A DNA stretch of 64,000 nt from positions 14,379-78,378 of the forward strand of contig NZ_JBIYSM020000017.1 of assembly GCF_044759095.2 (NCBI RefSeq). The letters run 5' to 3'. The DNA comes from JBIYSM02 sp044759095 (GTDB lineage: Bacteria; Bacillota; Bacilli; Brevibacillales; Brevibacillaceae). The number at the start of each line of letters is the position of its first letter. Positions within the stretch are counted from its first letter, which is position 1. Both the position numbers and the translations under genes were made by a program. Below, piece after piece: positions 1-7,328 of this stretch. Below the pieces are notes generated by a model that saw only the letters and a program-made list of their open reading frames with translations, was not told the DNA's origin and did not search any database.

Positions 1-1454
1 TACTCAAAAATATGTTCGCGAATGCCGTCTCCCACACCGGTCCCCGAGTCTTCCACTTCGAACAGGATTTCCTGCCCCGCGTCGGAGATATAGCATTCAA
101 CGGTTTTGGAATCGGCTCGGGGATCGCATACTGCCTCAAACGCGTTTTGTATGAGATTGCCCAGCAGCAGAACAATTTGCTGGCGGTTGATCATCTCGGG
201 AAGCTCTCTCAGACGGCTGTCGCGGTTGATGTGAAATTGTATTTTCAATTCCTTGGCCCGGTTGTGCATGCCTAAGAGCAAGGCGCTTATCATCGGATCG
301 GATACATGCTTTGCAAGATAGAGGACGAGTTCCTGTTGGGAGGAGGTTTCACTCGTAATCAGCTCGATCGCCTCTTGAACGGACCCCAGCTGCAAGAGAC
401 CTGAGATCGTGTACAGCAAATTGTGAAATTCATGGGTCTGCGCACGCAGGACATCCGCGTAGCGTTTCACCTGGGAGAGTTCTGCCGTCAGTTGGTCGAT
501 CTCGGACTTCGGGCGAAAGCTGCTCACCACCCCGATTACTTTGTTTCCCATCTTGATCGGAACGCGGCTGACGATAATCTCCTTCCCTGCGAAGATGGCC
601 TCCCGGTCCAGCTGCTGCTCACCTGTCTCGAGCACCTCCAGCATTTTGGTGGTAGGCAAAAGCTCCTGGACCGGTCTTCGATGCACGTCCTTTTCCTTGG
701 GCAAATCGAGAATCTTGGTGGCTGCCTTGTTCACCATCGTGACTTCCCCATCCCGATTGATTGCGATGATCCCTTCCCGAACGGATTCGATAACCGCGTT
801 GCGCTCCATGAACAGGGCGGCAATCTCCTCCGGCTCCAGTCCGAGAATCGCCCGCTTGAAGCGCCTGCTCAGCCAGACGGCTCCCAGAATGCCGAACAGA
901 ACGGACAGCGCAATAATTCCGAGCACCTTTTCCCGATAGCTGGCGATCGCTTCTTCGAGGTCTTCCAGAAGGAATCCGACGGAAACAATGCCGATTACCT
1001 CTCCCGCATCGTTTTTGATCGGAACCTTTCCCCGCAAGGCCGGTCCCAGGCTCCCTACTGCTGTTGACACATAGGAGCGTCCGTGGATCAAGGCCTGATC
1101 GTTGTCTCCCCCGACCATTTCCTTGCCGATTCGCTCCGGTACCGGATGGGAGTAGCGAATCCCGTGACGGTTGCCCACAACCACGTACTCCGCTTCCGTT
1201 TGGAGACGCACATTTTCCGCAATCGGCTGAATGATGGCCGAGGGGTCACTGGTGCTGAATGCTCCTCTCACCTGGGGCATATTGGCAACAATTTTTGCCA
1301 CACTGAGAGCCCTTTTTCCCACCTGCTCTTCGATCGAGGCAGAGATGATCGAGGTGAATACGGTCCCCAGTGCGCCGATGATGGAGACGATGACAAAGAT
1401 CGTGAGCAAGATCATTCTGGTTTGCAACGTAAACCGCCAATTTCTGCTAAACAT
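1..1454 (-). CDS. DcuS/CitA-type membrane sensor histidine kinase, C-terminus outside window
   Basis: Membrane sensor kinase of the DcuS/CitA (MalK) family, which senses C4-dicarboxylates or citrate and phosphorylates a partner response regulator; the ligand here is unknown. Visible order: TM helix (about residues 13-35), extracytoplasmic single-Cache-type sensor (about 40-165), second TM (about 170-190), PAS domain (about 210-315), then the family H-box HEFHN, the N-box NLIQNAFEAV and a D-x-G nucleotide motif near the edge. The G2 box and stop lie beyond position 1, so about 484 codons are visible. The ATG at 1454 follows a GGAGAGGAGGTG ribosome site. It is divergent from the UbiD-family gene. 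The response regulator gene usually follows such kinases and would lie outside the window. Confidence 0.88.
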   Translation of the reverse strand, partial: MFSRNWRFTLQTRMILLTIFVIVSIIGALGTVFTSIISASIEEQVGKRALSVAKIVANMPQVRGAFSTSDPSAIIQPIAENVRLQTEAEYVVVGNRHGIRYSHPVPERIGKEMVGGDNDQALIHGRSYVSTAVGSLGPALRGKVPIKNDAGEVIGIVSVGFLLEDLEEAIASYREKVLGIIALSVLFGILGAVWLSRRFKRAILGLEPEEIAALFMERNAVIESVREGIIAINRDGEVTMVNKAATKILDLPKEKDVHRRPVQELLPTTKMLEVLETGEQQLDREAIFAGKEIIVSRVPIKMGNKVIGVVSSFRPKSEIDQLTAELSQVKRYADVLRAQTHEFHNLLYTISGLLQLGSVQEAIELITSETSSQQELVLYLAKHVSDPMISALLLGMHNRAKELKIQFHINRDSRLRELPEMINRQQIVLLLGNLIQNAFEAVCDPRADSKTVECYISDAGQEILFEVEDSGTGVGDGIREHIFE

Positions 1455-1550
1455 GTCTTCACCTCCTCTCCATCTTACCATCGGATCTGTGAAAAAAGGT
1501 AGAATCAATAGCCGGGTTCGTGTAGAGTAGTAAAGGGAAGGTGACACGTT

Positions 1551-3317
1551 ATGCATACAAACCTGCGCTCGTTTTTGGAACAGCTACGACGCGCCGGCCA
1601 GCTTGTCGAGATTGACGCCCCCGTTGATCCGTATCTCGAACTGGCCGAAATTCATCGCAGAGTGATTGACGAACAGGGACCTGCCCTGCTCTTTACCCAT
1701 GTAAAAGGAAAGTCGTTTCCCGTCGTGACCAATTTGTTTGGAACGGCAGAACGGGTCGACATGGCGTTTGGTCCCAAACCGGAATCAATTGTCCGCGAGC
1801 TGGTGCACGGCTTGGACAAGCTGCTGCCGCCCAAGCTGTCAGCGCTGTGGGACCTGCGCGATTCGCTTCTCGGCGTAATGAAAACCGGGACCAAGTCCGT
1901 CAGCCCCGCGCAGGCACCGGTGACGCAGGTGTCCACCACTGATGTGGACATGACCCAGCTGCCCGCATTGACCAGCTGGCATCTGGACGGCGGTCCGTTT
2001 GTGACATTGCCGCTTGTTTACACGGAGCACCCGGAATCAAAGGAACACAATCTCGGCATGTACCGGATTCAAATCTACGACAAGAATACCACCGGCATGC
2101 ACTGGCAAATTCATAAAGGAGGCGGATTCCACTACCACGAGGCGGAGAAGCGGAATCAACCTCTCCCGGTGACTCTCACGGTAGGCGGACCGCCAGCCTT
2201 GATCATTTCAGCCATCGCTCCTCTTCCAGAGATGGTGCCGGAACTGGTCTTTGCCTCCCTGCTGATGGGCGAAAAGCTGAAGCTGGTGGACGTACCCAAC
2301 CATCCGCATAAGATTGTGGCGGAGGCAGAGTTCGTCTTCGGAGGAATCGTTCCGCCGCACGTCCGCCGACCGGAAGGCCCGTTCGGCGATCACTTTGGCT
2401 ATTATTCCTGGGAACATGATTTTCCCGTATTCAACGTCCAGCAGATGTGGCGGCGCAAAGACGCCATTTACCCCGCCACTGTGGTAGGAAAGCCTCGTCA
2501 GGAGGACTACTTTATCGGCGAATACCTGCAGCGGCTGCTCTCCCCGCTCTTTCCGGTCGTCATGCCTGGCGTCAAGGCGCTCTGGACATACGGGGAAACC
2601 GGTTTTCACGCTCTTGCCGGGGCAATCGTCCGGGAGAGCTATTACAAGGAAGCGATGGCTCACGCCTTCCGCATCATGGGAGAGGGCCAGCTGACTCTGA
2701 CCAAGTTCTTGATGGTGACGGACGTCCCGTGCGATCTGTCCAACTTCTCGCACTTCCTGGAAATCGTTCTCGCAAGATTCCAGCCGGAGCGCGACCTGTT
2801 GATCGTCAACGATACCTCCAACGATACGCTGGACTACACCGGTCGCAAGTTCAACCACGGCAGCAAGGGCATCATGCTCGGCATCGGTGAGCCTGTCCGC
2901 GAATTGCCGCGGGAATACACGGGTGGTACGATCCCCGGCATTCATGACGCCAAGCCGTTTTGCCCAGGATGTCTGGTCATCTCCGGCCCGAGTTTTGCCA
3001 ACCGTCCTGAGCTCGGTGAAGAGCTGCTTCCGTTCGTGAATGAACATCTGCGCGAATGGCCGATGATCTGCATCGTAGATGACGCTTCAGTCGCGGAGAA
3101 GCAAAGCAGCTTTTTGTGGACGGTCTTCACCCGATTTGATCCGGCACACGATCTGTACGCCCAATCGACAATCGTGCGCAACAAGATTCGCTATGAAGGC
3201 CCGCTCATCGTCGACGCCCGCATGAAGCCGTTTTATCCGGACGAAGTGGAAACCCGTCCCGACATCGCGGAACGGGTCGACCGCCGCTGGAAAGAGTACT
3301 TCCCTGATGGATTATAA
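1551..3317 (+). CDS. UbiD-family decarboxylase
   Basis: Member of the UbiD family of prenylated-FMN-dependent, reversible (de)carboxylases acting on aromatic or alpha,beta-unsaturated acids. The product has 588 residues, longer than the roughly 490 of E. coli UbiD and nearer the long forms often annotated as menaquinone decarboxylases. The family core is visible: the RIQIYD / TGMHWQ segment (about 180-195), VGGPPALIISAIAPLP (about 213-228) and RRPEGPFGDHFGYYS (about 274-288), which carries a conserved active-site Glu. The ATG at 1551 follows GGAAGGTGACACG. No ubiX-like prenyltransferase gene, needed to make the cofactor, is in the window. The substrate cannot be told from sequence. The gene ends inside the start of a dispersed repeat (stop TAA at 3315-3317) and is followed by a terminator. 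Confidence 0.85.
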   Translation: MHTNLRSFLEQLRRAGQLVEIDAPVDPYLELAEIHRRVIDEQGPALLFTHVKGKSFPVVTNLFGTAERVDMAFGPKPESIVRELVHGLDKLLPPKLSALWDLRDSLLGVMKTGTKSVSPAQAPVTQVSTTDVDMTQLPALTSWHLDGGPFVTLPLVYTEHPESKEHNLGMYRIQIYDKNTTGMHWQIHKGGGFHYHEAEKRNQPLPVTLTVGGPPALIISAIAPLPEMVPELVFASLLMGEKLKLVDVPNHPHKIVAEAEFVFGGIVPPHVRRPEGPFGDHFGYYSWEHDFPVFNVQQMWRRKDAIYPATVVGKPRQEDYFIGEYLQRLLSPLFPVVMPGVKALWTYGETGFHALAGAIVRESYYKEAMAHAFRIMGEGQLTLTKFLMVTDVPCDLSNFSHFLEIVLARFQPERDLLIVNDTSNDTLDYTGRKFNHGSKGIMLGIGEPVRELPREYTGGTIPGIHDAKPFCPGCLVISGPSFANRPELGEELLPFVNEHLREWPMICIVDDASVAEKQSSFLWTVFTRFDPAHDLYAQSTIVRNKIRYEGPLIVDARMKPFYPDEVETRPDIAERVDRRWKEYFPDGL

Positions 3318-3470
3318 GAAAACCCACTCGGCATTAGCTACTCTCACCCCACTCGGCGGTAGCTATCGCTGAGCCGAGTGGGGTCCCTTTTTTCGCCGGG
3401 CGGGGCCCCGAACACTTTTCTAGCTGCTGTATGGGATGTCCAAATTTATAAATTCTTATACACTAAGAAA
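3316..3470 (+). repeat. Dispersed intergenic element, copy A
   Basis: Begins AAGAAAACCCA, its first bases overlapping the UbiD stop codon. It contains a strong CCCCACTCGGC hairpin, then a conserved right half (GGGGCCCCGAACAC, CTGTATGGGATGTCC, AATTTATAAATT, TTATACAC) ending at an AAGAAA that abuts a second hairpin. It is nearly identical to 50577-50730. Shorter relatives lie at 18141-18250 and, inverted, at 51867-51949. No coding capacity was seen. Confidence 0.85.
3347..3392 (+). terminator. Intrinsic terminator of the UbiD-family gene, inside repeat copy A
   Basis: An 11-bp perfect stem (CCCCACTCGGC at 3347-3357 with GCCGAGTGGGG at 3373-3383) is followed by TCCC and six T. The loop can itself fold. 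It lies about 30 bp after the UbiD stop. Confidence 0.8.
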
Positions 3471-3471
3471 T

Positions 3472-3502
3472 GCCCGGAAGCATATTCTTCCGGGCGTTTT
3501 TT
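3472..3502 (+). terminator. Hairpin terminator directly after repeat copy A
   Basis: GCCCGGAAG / CTTCCGGGC, a 9-bp stem with 6-nt loop, followed by T6. An A-rich AAGAAA precedes it, so it could act on both strands. It looks like the original terminator of the UbiD gene, now separated from it by the repeat. Confidence 0.8.
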
Positions 3503-3511
3503 CGCATATAT

Positions 3512-3548
3512 GGGCCCCAGCCGACACCTGTAAGGGACCCCGCTCGGT
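3512..3548 (-). repeat. Partial inverted fragment of the dispersed element
   Basis: The stretch GGGCCCCAGCCGACACC is the reverse complement of the GGTGTCGGCTGGGGCCC found in copy B (about 18171-18187). It is followed by AGGGACCCCGCTCGG, which resembles copy D read on its own strand. It is a small remnant or a second, inverted insertion next to copy A. Confidence 0.5.
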
Positions 3549-3608
3549 AATTCTTATGCGCGAAAATTCTGTAATCAGAAATCTCCCCCATCAATATACT
3601 TAAGCAAC

Positions 3609-3640
3609 TTGTATCTGAGACAAACACGCTTCAGGTACAA
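3609..3640 (+). promoter_or_regulatory. Inverted repeat upstream of the NCS1 transporter
   Basis: TTGTATCTGA (3609-3618) and TCAGGTACAA (3631-3640) form an imperfect dyad 26 bp before the transporter start. It could be an operator or a leader hairpin. The CAACTTGT beginning at 3606 also occurs in the region upstream of the PucR-type regulator (near 21271). A role in pyrimidine-responsive control is a guess. Confidence 0.35.
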
Positions 3641-3666
3641 AACATTGATAAAGGAGGGAGTCTCCA

Positions 3667-5157
3667 ATGAAAACGCAGGTAGAAGTAGACGGCATTGTCA
3701 CCCTGACGAAAGAAGGCGAAAACCAGATCAAAGACAGCCCGCTCTTTAACGAAGGACTTCGCCCGACGAACCGGGCGGAACATGATTGGACAGCGTACAA
3801 CTTTGCAAGCCTCTGGATTGGGATGTCAATTTGTCTGCCCACCTACGCCATGGCCGCCGGCTTGATCTCTCTGGGCATGAACTGGTGGCAAGCGATTTTT
3901 ACGATCATTTTGGGTAACTGTATCGTCCTCATTCCCATTCTTCTCAACGCCCACGCCGGAACGAAGTTCGGGATCCCCTATCCGGTCTACGCCCGTCTCT
4001 GGTTTGGTTCAAAAGGTGCCCACATTCCCTCAATGGCGCGTGCCATTATCGCCGCCGGCTGGTTTGGCATCAACTGCTGGTTTGGCGGCGCGGCCATCGA
4101 CACCCTGCTGATGGCGATGACCGGCTGGGAAAACATCCCCGGACATCTCTGGATTGCTTTTCTCGGCTTTTGGGCATTAAACGTCTGGATCTCCTACCGT
4201 GGACCGGAATCGATCAAGACAATGGAAAACTGGGCGGCTCCCGTGCTGGTGATCATGGGACTTGCTCTCCTGGTATGGGCAGTCACTGCTGCAGGCGGCT
4301 GGGGACCGATGCTCTCCGCGCCGTCCAAGTTTACCTCTACCGCTGATTTCCTGAAAGTGTTTTTCCCGGCATTGACCGGCGCGATTGCCTTCTGGTCCAC
4401 ACTGGCCCTGAACATCCCGGACTTCTGCCGCTACGCCAAGAGTCAAAAAGCGCAAATTGTCGGTCAATCCGCTGCCCTGCCGTCCACAATGGGACTCTTT
4501 TCGTTCATCGGGGTGGCCGTGGCGTCGGCAACTGTTGTCGTTTTCGGCGAAGCCATTTGGGATCCGGCTGCCATTCTGGCGAAGTTCTCGCCCTTCGTCA
4601 TCTTCCTCGGTACGCTGGGAATCATCCTGGCGACGTTGACCACCAACGTCGCCGCGAACGTGGTGGCACCGGCTCGTGCGATCGAAAACCTCTCTCCCCG
4701 CCGAATGACGTTTGGCATGGGAGCCATTATCACAGGGGTAGTCGCACTGGTGATGCAGCCCTGGTATATCCTGGAAAACTTTGGCAACTACATTTTCCTC
4801 TGGATGGGTACTTACGGGGCGCTGCTCGGACCGATCGACGGCATCGCCATCGCCGATTACTGGCTCGTCCGAAAGCAGCGGATTCACCTGACCGAGCTGT
4901 ACCGCACAAACGGCATTTACTCCTACAAAGGCGGCGTCAACCAACATGCGGTTTGGGCCATGCTGATCGGGATCGCGGTGCCGTTTATCAGCAAACAGAT
5001 TCCCGGATTGACGATCATCTGGGACAACGCATGGACATTCGGTCTCCTCATCTCCCTCGTCTTCTATACCTGGTTGATGAAAAACAGCACGAGTGTGATC
5101 AGCGCAGCCGATTACAACAAAATTACCGCCTATGGAAGTGAGCAGCGCGCATCCTGA
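3667..5157 (+). CDS. NCS1-family nucleobase:cation symporter
   Basis: Twelve-helix secondary transporter of the nucleobase:cation symport-1 family, whose members import uracil, allantoin, cytosine or hydantoins. The 496-residue length is typical. Visible family features are the N-terminal LRPTNRAEHDWTAYNFASLW (about 29-48) before TM1, the GIPYPVYARLWFG loop (about 106-118) and the WFGINCWFGG motif (about 131-140). The ATG at 3667 follows AAAGGAGGG. Substrate is inferred from context: a uracil/thymine degradation cluster starts 4.6 kb downstream on the other strand, so uracil or a related pyrimidine is likely. A good hairpin terminator follows the stop. Confidence 0.88.
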   Translation: MKTQVEVDGIVTLTKEGENQIKDSPLFNEGLRPTNRAEHDWTAYNFASLWIGMSICLPTYAMAAGLISLGMNWWQAIFTIILGNCIVLIPILLNAHAGTKFGIPYPVYARLWFGSKGAHIPSMARAIIAAGWFGINCWFGGAAIDTLLMAMTGWENIPGHLWIAFLGFWALNVWISYRGPESIKTMENWAAPVLVIMGLALLVWAVTAAGGWGPMLSAPSKFTSTADFLKVFFPALTGAIAFWSTLALNIPDFCRYAKSQKAQIVGQSAALPSTMGLFSFIGVAVASATVVVFGEAIWDPAAILAKFSPFVIFLGTLGIILATLTTNVAANVVAPARAIENLSPRRMTFGMGAIITGVVALVMQPWYILENFGNYIFLWMGTYGALLGPIDGIAIADYWLVRKQRIHLTELYRTNGIYSYKGGVNQHAVWAMLIGIAVPFISKQIPGLTIIWDNAWTFGLLISLVFYTWLMKNSTSVISAADYNKITAYGSEQRAS

Positions 5158-5174
5158 TAACGGCAAAACCTTCC

Positions 5175-5199
5175 GCTCCCGGTGACGGGGGCTTTTTAT
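5175..5199 (+). terminator. Terminator of the NCS1 transporter gene
   Basis: GCTCCCG (5175-5181) pairs with CGGGGGC (5186-5192) around a GTGA loop, one G-T pair, followed by TTTTTATT. Confidence 0.8.
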
Positions 5200-5230
5200 T
5201 GGGTATAATAGTGGCAAAGGAGTGGGTATC

Positions 5231-5455
5231 TTGGAAAACAAATCGTTTTACTACCTTTCCAGCTGGGATGATGCGGCGGTGTACTCACGGGTATTGGAAG
5301 CGATGGGAATCCCGCACGCCGTTGAAGCTCCCGGCGGCCCCTTGCCAATCCAGGAGGGTCAGCTGGCCATCGTTTTTCCTGATCTAAACGTTCGCCAGTA
5401 CAACAGCGTCCGTGAGCTGTTCGGCGGCAACGGCATCCGATATGTCAATCCATAA
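5231..5455 (+). CDS. Small hypothetical protein (74 aa)
   Basis: Small soluble protein with no recognised family; it starts LENKSFYYLSSWDDAAVYSR and ends GIRYVNP. AAAGGAG at 5216-5222 is correctly spaced (about 8 nt) for the TTG at 5231; the upstream in-frame GTG at 5222 overlaps the ribosome site and is unlikely. It overlaps by 11 bp, tail to tail, the minus-strand gene ending at 5445. The pattern suggests one small alpha/beta domain. Confidence 0.6.
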   Translation: MENKSFYYLSSWDDAAVYSRVLEAMGIPHAVEAPGGPLPIQEGQLAIVFPDLNVRQYNSVRELFGGNGIRYVNP

Positions 5456-5624
5456 CATTATGGGGCTCTCTGCGGTAATGATTGCGGGATATGTTCTGGA
5501 GCGTAAACCGGCCCCACTCATCCTTCAATTCGTCCAGGGTCGCTTCCTTTAACGGCTTGCCGCACGCTTGCGTAACGCCGTTTCGAATCAGCTTCACCAT
5601 CAACTCGTTTTTCACATGACTCAT
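5445..5624 (-). CDS. FbpA-like small protein (59 aa)
   Basis: The 59-residue product begins MSHVKNELMVKLIRNGV and continues with KPLKEATLDELKDEW. This matches the pattern of small Fur-regulated basic proteins (FbpA family): a short helix, a Leu-Ile-x-x-Gly-Val turn, then an L-x-E-x-T-L-x-E-L-x-x-E helix. The ATG at 5624 is set by GGGGAGGAGATTTTC. In Bacillus such proteins act in the iron-sparing response, but I see no convincing Fur box upstream, so the role is uncertain. It could be another small protein of similar fold. Confidence 0.6.
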   Translation of the reverse strand: MSHVKNELMVKLIRNGVTQACGKPLKEATLDELKDEWGRFTLQNISRNHYRREPHNVMD

Positions 5625-5706
5625 GAAAATCTCCTCCCCGTTCCCTGTGTCTTCTATACATATGCATCTGACCGCGGTTTCGTCATAGGGCGCGATTACA
5701 TCCTTT

Positions 5707-5745
5707 CCAAAAAGAAAACGGGCCTCACCCGCAACGGTGAAGCCC
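5707..5745 (-). terminator. Terminator after cheW
   Basis: On the minus strand GGGCTTCACC / GGTGAGGCCC (5720-5745) forms a 10-bp stem with one mismatch, followed by GTTTTCTTTTTGG. It ends the CheW transcript before the FbpA-like gene. Confidence 0.8.
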
Positions 5746-5765
5746 TGATGTTTCTCAATCAACCA

Positions 5766-6221
5766 CTAGTGGTTCTTTGTGTATATTGACTCTCCAACAA
5801 GGTTTTTCACCAGGTTTGGAATATCTAAAAGGACAATCATCCGCTCTTCAAGCTTGGCGATGCCGTAAATGAAAGTGGATTGGACTATGGCTGGTTTTTG
5901 AATCATCGTGCCAGGTACGTCGATGATATCCGTAGCAGCATCGACAGCAAAACCCACGACTTGATCTTCCACTTGGGCAACGATGTACCGGGTAGACTCG
6001 GTAATGGCAATCGGCGCGCCCCCGAATATTTTTGACAGGTCAATAATCGGAATGACGGTGCCGCGGAGATCTATCATTCCCAACAGGTACGGGCTACTCT
6101 CCGGAACCGGTGTTGTTTCCCGAGCCTTTTCAATCGATACCACGTCGGTAACGGAAATGCCGTATTCCTCACTGCCGATACGGAAAATGACTTCTTTCTG
6201 GCTTGACATCTTTTGCGTCAT
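5766..6221 (-). CDS. cheW: CheW-type chemotaxis coupling protein
   Basis: A single CheW domain of 151 residues, the usual length for the adaptor linking chemoreceptors to the CheA kinase. Typical family stretches are visible: EYGISVTDVVSIE (about 19-31), the PYLLGMIDLRGTVIPIIDL segment (about 43-61) and VVGFAVDAATDIIDVP (about 86-101). The ATG at 6221 follows GTGGGGTG. It is not next to cheA or other che genes; a chemoreceptor gene lies 1.1 kb upstream in the same direction, separated by an L,D-transpeptidase gene, so the two may work together. A terminator follows. Confidence 0.92.
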   Translation of the reverse strand: MTQKMSSQKEVIFRIGSEEYGISVTDVVSIEKARETTPVPESSPYLLGMIDLRGTVIPIIDLSKIFGGAPIAITESTRYIVAQVEDQVVGFAVDAATDIIDVPGTMIQKPAIVQSTFIYGIAKLEERMIVLLDIPNLVKNLVGESIYTKNH

Positions 6222-6347
6222 GATGAACACCCCACTAGGAAAATTGTCACTTCGTACTATTTCGATAGTCCTAGTCAAAAACCATTCATCCTTTTCAAAA
6301 GAAATCAATTCGATATTTTTTCTGCTGCAAATAAAGGTGGGAAACGT

Positions 6348-6443
6348 GTGGATAAAGTAATGATGTCTCTTGTTCTTCTCCTTGTTTTCTTCCTCATCGT
6401 CTGCTACTTATTCTGGAGGAGCATACGAAACAAAAGAAAGTAA
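6348..6443 (+). CDS. Single-pass membrane micropeptide (31 aa)
   Basis: Thirty-one codons from GTG at 6348: a short VDKVM lead, one strongly hydrophobic helix (SLVLLLVFFLIVCYLFW) and a basic tail RSIRNKRK, giving an N-out/C-in single-pass topology by the positive-inside rule. AAAGGTGG lies 7 nt before the GTG. No function is recognised. It is divergent from cheW and convergent with the L,D-transpeptidase gene. Confidence 0.5.
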   Translation: MDKVMMSLVLLLVFFLIVCYLFWRSIRNKRK

Positions 6444-6458
6444 ATTCAACGAAAATGG

Positions 6459-7130
6459 CTACTCGATAATGCCAAGATAACACAAATCCTCAAACTGAAT
6501 TTGTCCTGTCACCTTCAGCCCTTCTTTTTGTTGAAACCGGATAACGGCCCGTTCCGTTTGACGGTTGAACTTACCATGGCAGACGCCATGATAATAACCG
6601 GCGGCTTTTAACCTGTTTTGAACCAATTGGGTAAGAGCTCCCCTGGATCCTGGAACAAGGATTCGATAGGTGATATGATCGTGCCCCATGATGGGACCAT
6701 CAATGATTACGGCAGTACCAATCGAAACCTTATCGTACAGTTTTTCAATATCTTGGTTATTCATTCGGAAACAGCCATGGCTCGCAAATGTGCCAATCGT
6801 CTCGGGGCGGTTGGTCCCGTGAATTCCGTACGTTCCCCAACTGACATTCAATCCTAACCAACGAGATCCAAATCCGCCTCCCCAGTTTTTGGACTTATGA
6901 ATGATTCGAAAAGTACCAATGGGCGAAGGCGTATCTTTCGCTCCCGCCGCAATCGGATACGCAGACAACACCTCACCATCCTTATTTTTCAGATAAAGGC
7001 GGCTGTGCCACAAGTTGATGTAGACCGAAATTTTTTCTTCCGCAATCGGTTCTCGTGCAACAATACTAGATATCCCCCCGAGTGCGTACCAATAACATAC
7101 GGTACTTACGATCAATAGAATCCTCAGCAT
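6459..7130 (-). CDS. L,D-transpeptidase (YkuD) with peptidoglycan-binding domain
   Basis: Extracytoplasmic cell-wall enzyme that forms L,D cross-links or attaches proteins to peptidoglycan. The 223-residue product has an N-terminal signal or anchor helix (MLRILLIVSTVCYWYALGG), a YkuD domain (about 35-150) with the catalytic signature HGTNRPETIGTFASHGCFRM, whose SHGC Cys is the nucleophile, and a C-terminal peptidoglycan-binding-1-like repeat (about 165-220, ending RFQQKEGLKVTGQ...). The ATG at 7130 follows TGAGGTCGAC; a longer in-frame start at 7181 would put 17 residues before the signal and is rejected. Stand-alone gene with no clear operon partner. Confidence 0.9.
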   Translation of the reverse strand: MLRILLIVSTVCYWYALGGISSIVAREPIAEEKISVYINLWHSRLYLKNKDGEVLSAYPIAAGAKDTPSPIGTFRIIHKSKNWGGGFGSRWLGLNVSWGTYGIHGTNRPETIGTFASHGCFRMNNQDIEKLYDKVSIGTAVIIDGPIMGHDHITYRILVPGSRGALTQLVQNRLKAAGYYHGVCHGKFNRQTERAVIRFQQKEGLKVTGQIQFEDLCYLGIIE

Positions 7131-7267
7131 GTCGACCTCACAAAAATATTGATATACAGGGGTTAGTATTCGAAATTTCATTCCTTACATACACGGCACA
7201 ATTTAAAATCCCCTCCGGTCAACAATGGTGCGCCTATCCTACCAGATAGACTCTTTCCATTGTCAAT

Positions 7268-7304
7268 CAAAAGGGGATATTACCAAACAGCGAGTTTTTG
7301 GTAA
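7268..7304 (-). terminator. Possible terminator after the chemoreceptor gene
   Basis: TTACCAAA (7280-7287) and TTTGGTAA (7297-7304) form an 8-bp AT-rich stem; on the minus strand it is followed by TATCCCCTTTTG. The T-tract is weak. Confidence 0.4.
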
Positions 7305-7328
7305 CGGACTTTCTCAGACGATTGTCGG

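Noticed and set aside
423..1067. Plus-strand open frame opposite the first sensor kinase
   Set aside because: It is the complement of the PAS/kinase coding sequence, whose H-box and N-box are on the minus strand; no start signal.
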